A stretch of DNA of 7,456 nucleotides from Defluviitaleaceae bacterium (GTDB taxonomy: Bacteria; Bacillota; Clostridia; Lachnospirales; WRAX01): assembly GCA_009784355.1 (NCBI GenBank), contig WRBU01000046.1:1-7456 (forward strand). Direction: 5' to 3'. A program made the position numbers and the translations under genes. Below the pieces are notes generated by a model. It saw only the letters and a program-made list of their open reading frames with translations. It did not search any database and had not been told where the DNA came from. Below are positions 1 to 4,851 of this stretch, piece after piece. Numbering within the stretch: position 1 is the stretch's first letter; each line of letters begins with the position of its first letter.

Positions 1-22
1 ACCCTGCTTTGGCGGGGTTTTT
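1..22 (+). terminator. Rho-independent terminator of an upstream unit
   Basis: A 7-bp stem is formed by bases 1-7 (ACCCTGC) and 12-18 (GCGGGGT) with one G-T wobble, closed by a TTTG tetraloop. It runs straight into five T residues at 18-22. This is a classic intrinsic terminator on the plus strand and should end whatever gene lies before the window. The left arm may extend beyond base 1, so the full stem cannot be seen. Confidence 0.75.
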
Positions 23-35
23 GCTTTCACAAAAA

Positions 36-58
36 AGTGAGTATTTTTTGAAAAAAAT
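36..58 (+). promoter_or_regulatory. UP-like element of the tRNA promoter
   Basis: Bases 42-55 read TATTTTTTGAAAAA, fitting the core of the bacterial UP-element consensus (WWTWTTTT, three free bases, AAA). If transcription starts near base 96, this core ends at about -38, the position where the alpha-subunit C-terminal domains of RNA polymerase bind. The distal AAA of the consensus (bases 39-41) is not matched. UP elements are typical of stable-RNA promoters, which suits a tRNA gene. The assignment rests on pattern and position only. Confidence 0.5.
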
Positions 59-60
59 GC

Positions 61-89
61 TTGCTTTTTTTTATGTGATGTGGTATCAT
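61..89 (+). promoter_or_regulatory. Sigma-A promoter of tRNA-Arg
   Basis: A -35 box TTGCTT (61-66) is separated by exactly 17 bases from a -10 box TATCAT (84-89). The -10 is preceded by TGG (81-83), so it is also an extended -10. Predicted start is base 95-96, giving a pre-tRNA 5' leader of about 14 bases for RNase P to remove. Spacing, extended -10 and the upstream A/T tracts together make this the best promoter in the window. Confidence 0.75.
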
Positions 90-109
90 GGTTAAGTTGT
101 ATCCGTGAT

Positions 110-183
110 GTGCGCATAGCTCAGCTGGACAGAGCGTCTGACTACGGATCAGAAGGTCTGGGGTTCAAATCCTCATGCGCACG
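110..183 (+). tRNA. tRNA-Arg (anticodon ACG)
   Basis: The cloverleaf folds completely. The acceptor is GTGCGCA (110-116) with TGCGCAC (176-182), and the discriminator is G183. The D stem is GCTC with GAGC. The anticodon stem is TCTGA (137-141) with TCAGA (149-153), around loop CTACGGA. The T stem is TGGGG with CCTCA (one G-T pair), around loop TTCAAAT. The anticodon at 144-146 is ACG, decoding CGT/CGC/CGA after A34 is converted to inosine by TadA. No CCA is encoded, so it must be added by the nucleotidyltransferase. The gene stands alone between its own promoter and a terminator. Confidence 0.97.
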
Positions 184-190
184 TAATTTC

Positions 191-237
191 AAAAAACACC
201 CTGCACGGATAAACTTTGCATAGGGTGTTTTTATTTT
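191..237 (+). terminator. Terminator after tRNA-Arg
   Basis: Bases 192-202 (AAAAACACCCT) pair perfectly with 222-232 (AGGGTGTTTTT). The loop can gain three more pairs (GCA with TGC). The right arm ends in a T-rich tract to 237, so this is an intrinsic terminator for the tRNA transcript. Its T tract touches the ribosome-binding site of the next gene. Any transcript reaching that gene from the tRNA promoter must therefore read through it. Confidence 0.85.
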
Positions 238-238
238 G

Positions 239-245
239 AAGGAGG
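239..245 (+). promoter_or_regulatory. Ribosome-binding site fixing the HD-GYP gene start
   Basis: AAGGAGG lies 11 bases before ATG at 257. The same frame also opens with a TTG at 236, but that would put the Shine-Dalgarno sequence inside the coding region. The ATG at 257 is therefore the better start. Confidence 0.75.
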
Positions 246-256
246 CGGGTCTCTAT

Positions 257-2170
257 ATGCCATTAGGTTTTAAGGATATACTAATAGCTAACATGGAGGA
301 ATTTAAGCATCAAGAAAATGAAATACCGCCCGCTGGTTTAAGCAAAGAAGAGCTTATGCATTATTTAATGATGCGCGCTGCTAATAATTCCGAAACAATG
401 AAAGAAAGCACGGAAATAATCAACACAAACTTAATGCCCCTTTTAAAGAACCCCGAAAATATGACCACAGACCAAGCTGATGACCTTTACGCATTAGCTG
501 TAAAACTTTTCACGGTTAACAGTCAATTAGATATAGGACTTTCTCTTGAAATACATAAAACTTTAATTGAGTACTCAAAATTAAAAAACGACCTGCTTCG
601 CACCGTGCGTAGCCAATATTACGCTGGTCTTATCCTATTTTCATTAAATAGCAGCTATGTAAGGATGCGCAAAAAACAATTAGTCTTTGTTAAAAAATCG
701 CTCGGAATTTTTTTAGAAGCCGCCGCAAATATCGATAACTATAAAACCATAGAAAACAAAGAAGTGCGTATGTTTATTAATCGTTGTTTAGGTAATATAT
801 ACGTAGTTTCAAGCAGGATGCGCCACGGAGGAATGCCGCCGGAAGACCTTTCAGAAGTTTTGTCTTGCTTTTTAAAGCATGTAGATGATGCACTAATATT
901 TTGGATGAGAGAGGATATAAGAGCCGTCGACCCTGATTTTCCTTGGGATATGTTTATTAATAATGCCCATCAGAATGTAACTGGCTGGCTTGATGTTTTG
1001 CGCAAGCAACACCCAGACCAAATTGACCACGTTCTTGCATCCCGAGTTTACGAGAGCTTTGAGCTTTTAGTTCAAGAAAATGCGCCCATTGACATAAATA
1101 AATATTGGCCTGAAATGCGCACAGAATACACATCCATTGCAACAAAATACTATATAGGACAAAAAAGTTTAGAAGAATCTACCAATGCACTGCGCGACTT
1201 GATGCAAAAAGCTGATATTAACGATTATTCTGATAACGGACAATATGCGTCGATATACATCCCCTTGACAATAATAGGCTTTTTGTTAGATAATAAGCAT
1301 AAAAACCAAAAGGACATCCAAAGAGAAATTGAAGAGCTTTCGCAATATATAACATCGTATATCAAGAATGCTCCGAGCGGAGCCAATAAAGCTAGTCTTA
1401 ACAATTATTTAGCACAATACATGTATGCAATAGGCTCAAAATTACCAATGCAAAGCCACGTGTCAACCCAAGAATACATCGACCTTTTGTTGCGCTTCAC
1501 AGCTTACGGAAACCTCACCACATACGCACATTCACTGCAAGTTAAAAGTATTGTTGAAGTTTTATCATGTCATTTTATTCGCTTAAAGCCCGAGCTTTTT
1601 GTTGGAATATTAGGCACGAAAACCGTTAAAGATGTTTTGGAAAATAAAGACGAAATTTTACAAATGGCATCCCGTGCCGCATTGTGTCATGACATAGGTA
1701 AAATATATTTTTATGAAATGGTGTCGCTGTGCTCTCGTTCTTTATTTGAATATGAGCTTGATATTATAAAAGAGCACACCAGCATCCAAAAACTTCCAGC
1801 ACCAACAGAAAATGACGCACTTTTTCATTGTATTTTAGACATTATACAGGGTCATCACAAATGGTACGACGGCAAGGGCGGTTACCCCGCCGATTTTGAT
1901 AACACAAAAAGTCCTAATAAGTTTATAATCGACATGGTTTCTATTGCGGATTCCATTGACGCAGCAACAGATGCAATAGGACGTAGTCACGCAAATGTAT
2001 TGGAATTAGAGCAAGTTATTGATGAAATACAAGGTCAAGCAGGGACAAGATATTGCCCCATTGTGGCGGAAGCATTAAAAAACAAAGATGTGATTAGTAA
2101 AATAAGGTATTGTATAAAAACGGGAAGAAAAAACGCTTACTACGAGGCGTATTTGGGTATAACCCAATAA
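257..2170 (+). CDS. HD-GYP domain protein, probable c-di-GMP phosphodiesterase, with unknown N-terminal region
   Basis: This is a 637-residue soluble protein with no signal peptide or membrane segment. The C-terminal part (about 410-637) is an HD-GYP domain, a family that hydrolyses cyclic di-GMP to pGpG/GMP with a two- or three-metal centre. The expected ligand positions are all present: H425 (YAHSLQV), H478-D479 (HDIGK), H507 (KEHTS), H533-H534 and D565 (IADSIDA). The signature loop reads HHKWYDGKGGYP (533-544). It carries one more Gly than the usual DGxGYP, and Lys replaces the usual Glu after HH. Residues 1 to about 410 look all-helical and partly TPR-like (for example around 300-350), but I recognise no named sensor domain. 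No convincing own promoter is visible: the gene follows the tRNA terminator directly. It converges on efp across a shared terminator. By eye it is more AT-rich than phoH. The domain call is strong; the exact substrate is inferred. Confidence 0.85.
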   Translation: MPLGFKDILIANMEEFKHQENEIPPAGLSKEELMHYLMMRAANNSETMKESTEIINTNLMPLLKNPENMTTDQADDLYALAVKLFTVNSQLDIGLSLEIHKTLIEYSKLKNDLLRTVRSQYYAGLILFSLNSSYVRMRKKQLVFVKKSLGIFLEAAANIDNYKTIENKEVRMFINRCLGNIYVVSSRMRHGGMPPEDLSEVLSCFLKHVDDALIFWMREDIRAVDPDFPWDMFINNAHQNVTGWLDVLRKQHPDQIDHVLASRVYESFELLVQENAPIDINKYWPEMRTEYTSIATKYYIGQKSLEESTNALRDLMQKADINDYSDNGQYASIYIPLTIIGFLLDNKHKNQKDIQREIEELSQYITSYIKNAPSGANKASLNNYLAQYMYAIGSKLPMQSHVSTQEYIDLLLRFTAYGNLTTYAHSLQVKSIVEVLSCHFIRLKPELFVGILGTKTVKDVLENKDEILQMASRAALCHDIGKIYFYEMVSLCSRSLFEYELDIIKEHTSIQKLPAPTENDALFHCILDIIQGHHKWYDGKGGYPADFDNTKSPNKFIIDMVSIADSIDAATDAIGRSHANVLELEQVIDEIQGQAGTRYCPIVAEALKNKDVISKIRYCIKTGRKNAYYEAYLGITQ

Positions 2171-2172
2171 AT

Positions 2173-2207
2173 AAAAAAAGACGGGTGAAAATTTTCCGTC
2201 TTTTTTT
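2173..2207. terminator. Bidirectional terminator between the HD-GYP gene and efp
   Basis: GACGG (2180-2184) pairs with CCGTC (2196-2200). The stem is flanked by an A run on the left (2173-2179) and a T run on the right (2201-2207), which extend it with A-T pairs. Read on either strand it gives a stem followed by U residues. It can therefore stop transcription both from the HD-GYP gene (plus) and from efp (minus), whose stop codons lie 2 and 8 bases away. Confidence 0.85.
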
Positions 2208-2215
2208 ATATTTGT

Positions 2216-2773
2216 TTATGCACGACCTCTGTATTCGCCTGTACGGGTATCAATTTCTAACACATCTCCAATGTTAATGAAAAGCGGCACATTTATTTGC
2301 ACGCCAGTTTCAAGCGTTGCCGGCTTCAATGTATTGCCGGATGAATTGCCTGCAAAGCCAGGTTCTGTTTCCGACACGGCGAGCTGTACAATAATTTCCG
2401 GCTCTATGCCAAAAATACTGCCGTTATGGGAAAGCACCTTAACATGGTCATTTTCACGCACAAATTTTAGCGAGTCGCCCACGTCTTTGGCATCAACACC
2501 AATTTGCTCAAAAGTTTCTGAATTCATAAAATAGTAAATATTGCCGTCATTGTAAAGATACTGCATGTCTTGCCTTTCTATATGGGCACGGGGCATTTTT
2601 TCTTGTGGGCGGAAAGTCTTTTCGGTAACAGCCCCCGTTACAATATTTTTAAGTTTTGTGCGTACAAATGCCGCACCTTTGCCAGGCTTAACATGCTGAA
2701 ATTCTACGATAGAATAAATATCGCCTTCAAATTCAATAGTAACGCCATTTCTAAATTCACCTGCTGAAATCAT
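2216..2773 (-). CDS. efp: Translation elongation factor P (EF-P)
   Basis: This 185-residue protein has the normal EF-P length and aligns with the family throughout. It binds ribosomes stalled on consecutive prolines, between the P and E sites, and promotes peptide-bond formation. An N-terminal KOW-like domain (about 1-62) carries the loop VKPGKG with K32 at the tip. That residue is the post-translationally modified lysine in other bacteria (5-aminopentanol in Bacillus subtilis, beta-lysyl in Escherichia coli). Two OB-fold domains follow, ending in the conserved block LETGVQINVPLFINIGD and the final DTRTGEY motif. The ATG start is supported by AGGAGG at 2783-2788 with 9-base spacing. It is the second gene of an operon with aroQ, only 3 bases after its stop codon. 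No modification enzyme is visible in the window. Confidence 0.97.
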   Translation of the reverse strand: MISAGEFRNGVTIEFEGDIYSIVEFQHVKPGKGAAFVRTKLKNIVTGAVTEKTFRPQEKMPRAHIERQDMQYLYNDGNIYYFMNSETFEQIGVDAKDVGDSLKFVRENDHVKVLSHNGSIFGIEPEIIVQLAVSETEPGFAGNSSGNTLKPATLETGVQINVPLFINIGDVLEIDTRTGEYRGRA

Positions 2774-2776
2774 CTT

Positions 2777-3211
2777 CTATTTCCTCCTACTTTGTATTAA
2801 AAAATTAATAGACATAATGTAACTTTCCGCACCAAAGCCCGAAATTTGCCCGATGCAATAGGGTGCAATAACGGATTTATGGCGGAAATTTTCACGGGCA
2901 TATATATTTGACATATGCGCCTCAACAACAGGCATTTTACACCCAGCCACGGCATCCGCAATGGCATAGCTATAGTGGGTATAAGCCCCGGCATTTATCA
3001 CAATGCCATCAAAGCCATCGTGATGACATTTTTGGATAAAGTCTATAATATCACCTTCGCTATTGCTTTGAAACTGCACAATATTTGCTGCTTTGCCAAC
3101 CGAGCTTTCTATATACTGACATATTTCTTCAAAAGATGTGCTTCCATAGATGTCGGTTTGTCTAATGCCTGTAAAATTAAGGTTTGGTCCATGTATAACA
3201 GCCAGCTTCAT
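2777..3211 (-). CDS. aroQ: Type II 3-dehydroquinate dehydratase
   Basis: This 144-residue enzyme catalyses the third shikimate-pathway step, 3-dehydroquinate to 3-dehydroshikimate, and the family is a cytosolic dodecamer. Family motifs run in order: GPNLN (8-12), the lid Arg R17 and catalytic Tyr Y22 (DIYGS), FQSNSEG (47-53), NAGAYTHYS (73-81, with N73), VEAHMSN (96-102, general acid H99 with E97), and R110 in ENFRHKS. The catalytic residues I can place by comparison with the Mycobacterium tuberculosis enzyme are all there. The start is ATG with a weak GGGGG Shine-Dalgarno (3221-3225), 9 bases away. The gene ends TAG 3 bases before efp, and its last Arg-Arg codons (AGG AGG, residues 142-143) double as the efp ribosome-binding site, suggesting translational coupling. 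Many Firmicutes have a Xaa-Pro peptidase gene between aroQ and efp; here it is absent. Confidence 0.96.
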   Translation of the reverse strand: MKLAVIHGPNLNFTGIRQTDIYGSTSFEEICQYIESSVGKAANIVQFQSNSEGDIIDFIQKCHHDGFDGIVINAGAYTHYSYAIADAVAGCKMPVVEAHMSNIYARENFRHKSVIAPYCIGQISGFGAESYIMSINFLIQSRRK

Positions 3212-3259
3212 AAAATTGAGCCCCCAATATTTAGTTGGCGACTCAATATCACCAAAGCT

Positions 3260-3288
3260 ATTTTACACCATCTTGACCTTAATTGCAA
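3260..3288 (-). promoter_or_regulatory. Sigma-A-like promoter of aroQ-efp
   Basis: On the minus strand, -35 TTGCAA (3288-3283) and -10 TAAAAT (3265-3260) are separated by exactly 17 bases. The predicted start near 3253 gives a leader of about 40 bases before the aroQ ATG. The -35 hexamer is its own reverse complement. It partly coincides with the -35 region of the proposed promoter on the other strand. Confidence 0.6.
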
Positions 3289-3314
3289 TAAATTTTTGCG
3301 CTACTGCATAAAAT
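3286..3314 (+). promoter_or_regulatory. Candidate sigma-E promoter of yqfC-yqfD
   Basis: CATAAAAT (3307-3314) differs by one base from the -10 consensus of the mother-cell sporulation factor sigma-E (CATACAMT). Fourteen bases upstream, CAATAAA (3286-3292) keeps the AATA core of the -35 motif (KMATATT) but only four of seven positions. In Bacillus subtilis yqfC and yqfD belong to the sigma-E regulon, which is why I favour this reading. No sigma-A promoter with good spacing is seen here. The start would fall near 3321, giving a very short leader in which the Shine-Dalgarno lies at the 5' end. Treat as tentative. Confidence 0.4.
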
Positions 3315-3335
3315 TGTGTGATGGAGGAATGTGCT

Positions 3336-3617
3336 ATGGGTGTTCGTGCTACACAAAGATTAAAAAGACGGCTTGTAACAGCATTAGAGCTACCCAAGGA
3401 TGTTGCTCTTGGGTTGCCCGTTACCACCATGATGGGAAATGAGGAAGTTTTTGTTTCTAACCACAAGGGCTTGCTTGAATACGGTGCAGGGCATATTAGG
3501 TTGGCGACAGCCGTCGGCAAAATAAAGATTTTTGGCAGCAATATGATTTTAAAAGAAATCACCGCAGAAAGTGTGTCTATAAAAGGCAGAGTTGAAAAAA
3601 TTATATGGGAGGCATGA
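3336..3617 (+). CDS. yqfC: Sporulation protein YqfC (YabP/YqfC family)
   Basis: This small 93-residue protein is of the YabP/YqfC family, whose members are made during sporulation and whose biochemical role is not settled. A basic N-terminus (RLKRRL, 8-13) is followed by the family core: LPVTTMMGNEEVFVSNHKGLLEY (27-49), then a beta-rich tail with GKIKIFGSNM and a closing IKGRVEKIIWE. There is no signal peptide or membrane span. The start is ATG 3336 with GGAGG at 3323-3327, 8 bases upstream. A GTG at 3318 in the same frame would swallow the Shine-Dalgarno sequence and is less likely. It is the first gene of the plus-strand operon, 13 bases ahead of yqfD, the same order as in other Firmicutes. 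Its stop TGA (3615-3617) overlaps an ATG in the ATGA sequence at 3614-3617. Confidence 0.9.
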   Translation: MGVRATQRLKRRLVTALELPKDVALGLPVTTMMGNEEVFVSNHKGLLEYGAGHIRLATAVGKIKIFGSNMILKEITAESVSIKGRVEKIIWEA

Positions 3618-3618
3618 T

Positions 3619-3627
3619 GGGGGTGAT
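3619..3627 (+). promoter_or_regulatory. Ribosome-binding site fixing the TTG start of yqfD
   Basis: GGGGGTGAT differs by one base from the extended Shine-Dalgarno GGAGGTGAT. The G run ends 7 bases before TTG 3631. This supports TTG as the start; a further TTG at 3592 in the same frame lies inside yqfC and has no ribosome-binding site. Confidence 0.6.
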
Positions 3628-3630
3628 TCG

Positions 3631-4851
3631 TTGTTCATAAAAATATGGTATTTTTTTACAGGATATGTTAGAATAGAGATTGCGGGGTTTTCCGTAGAGC
3701 GTTTTATTAGCCAAGCCACCGCAAAGGGCGTGGTTTTTTGGAATATGCAACGAAATGGTGCGAAATTTGTTGCATATATTACAAAAAAAGACTTTGCCCA
3801 TTCAAAAGAAATTTCACAAAAAACAGGCACAAAGGTTGAGGCAGCTGCTGTTTTTGGGCTGCCCTATATACTTGCTCGGTTAAAAAAGAGGTTGTTTCTT
3901 TTTTTGGGCGGACTTGCCTTCGCCGCCTCTATGTTGCTTTTAACCTCTTTTGTGTGGCGTATTGATATTATTGGAACAGATAGGCTGGATGACGGCGAAA
4001 TTATCACATTTTTAGAGCAAAATGGGCTGACTTTTGGTAGTTTTCGCCGTAATATTGCTTATCGTGATATTGAAAGTGCGTTGATTTTAGAATTTTTGGA
4101 CATCGCCCATGTTTCGCTCAATATTACAGGCACACGTGCCACAATTAGCATTGCAGAAAGTATTTTGGTAGCAGAAACTTTGGATACATCGTTGCCTGCA
4201 GACATTGTTGCGGCAAAAGATGCCGTAATTGTATACATGGCTACAACTGCCGGCCAGCCACTTTTACGCCCCGGGGATGTTGTTGCCGCTGGTGAAGTAA
4301 TTGTTGCGGGGGAGCTTGTCCTTGGCTCGGCGGAGGAAGGAAATTTGTCCCATGCCCACACTCATGCGGTTTCTGAGGTTTGGGGCAGGGTGTATTATGC
4401 AATGCATTTTGAAATTCCTCTTACATATTTTGAAAAAACCTTTACAAATAGGGTGTCAAGAGGTTATACTATACATGTAGGCAACGGCAGTTTTAATTTG
4501 CCGCGTATTTTTGGTGTTAGCCAAGACGAATTTTTGTACTCTGTAACGACTGAAAACCGCTGGCAATTAGGGCTTGGTGCCAACCTTCCCCTGCCCTTTG
4601 TCCGCACCACCACAACCCACTACGAATTGGTGCGGCATTTGCGTACTAGAAGCACGGATGCAGCAAAGGATTTGGCAATAGAGCTTGCTAACCGCCGCAT
4701 TGATGAAGAATTAGGCATTAACGCCGACATTATCGATAAGCAAATAATTTTTACAGAAAACGAAAGGGCTTTGATGGCAGAGGTGTTCTTAATTGTCATT
4801 GAACGCATAGACCTTGCAAAGCCAATAGAAATGGGGACTTATGACGAATGA
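3631..4851 (+). CDS. yqfD: Sporulation membrane protein YqfD
   Basis: At 406 residues this is close to the usual YqfD length (about 400). The N-terminal cytoplasmic part (1-87) opens with the family's KIWYFFTGYVRIEIAG-type segment. One hydrophobic span at about 88-109 (LFLFLGGLAFAASMLLLTSFVW) anchors it in the membrane. The segment after the span (WRIDIIGTDRLDDGEI onward, about 109-175) resembles a POTRA-like fold as in FtsQ; this is my inference from the pattern. The rest is a large extracytoplasmic domain with the conserved RPGDVVAAGEVIVAGEL region near 212-228. The function is unknown; in Bacillus subtilis it is made under sigma-E in the mother cell. The start is TTG and the stop TGA (4849-4851) lies inside phoH, an 11-base overlap. 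A nearby ATG at 3614/3617 is out of frame by one base. Confidence 0.9.
   Translation: MFIKIWYFFTGYVRIEIAGFSVERFISQATAKGVVFWNMQRNGAKFVAYITKKDFAHSKEISQKTGTKVEAAAVFGLPYILARLKKRLFLFLGGLAFAASMLLLTSFVWRIDIIGTDRLDDGEIITFLEQNGLTFGSFRRNIAYRDIESALILEFLDIAHVSLNITGTRATISIAESILVAETLDTSLPADIVAAKDAVIVYMATTAGQPLLRPGDVVAAGEVIVAGELVLGSAEEGNLSHAHTHAVSEVWGRVYYAMHFEIPLTYFEKTFTNRVSRGYTIHVGNGSFNLPRIFGVSQDEFLYSVTTENRWQLGLGANLPLPFVRTTTTHYELVRHLRTRSTDAAKDLAIELANRRIDEELGINADIIDKQIIFTENERALMAEVFLIVIERIDLAKPIEMGTYDE

Noticed and set aside
30..72. A/T tracts that can form AAAAAA/TTTTTT hairpins upstream of the tRNA
   Set aside because: The pairing is pure A-T and low complexity. An UP-element reading explains the tracts better than a structured RNA or terminator.
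75..112. Direct repeat GTGATGTG at 75-82 and 105-112
   Set aside because: It is only 8 bases long, and the second copy overlaps the tRNA 5' end. The promoter spacer explains the first copy's position and nothing suggests an operator or an attachment site.
3273..3301. TTGACC at 3273-3278 as the -35 of a sigma-A promoter for yqfC
   Set aside because: At 16-18 base spacing the sequence is TTTGCG/TTGCGC-like, not a -10 box; TAAATT at 3289 is only 10 bases away.
3387..3414. Inverted repeat ACCCAAG/CTTGGGT inside yqfC
   Set aside because: It sits in coding sequence with no T run and no regulatory position, so it is most likely chance.
2915..3442. A 175-codon plus-strand frame opposite aroQ and over the yqfC start
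   Set aside because: aroQ carries all its catalytic motifs on the other strand. The frame is rich in Cys and His without a family pattern and crosses the promoter region and yqfC in a conflicting frame.
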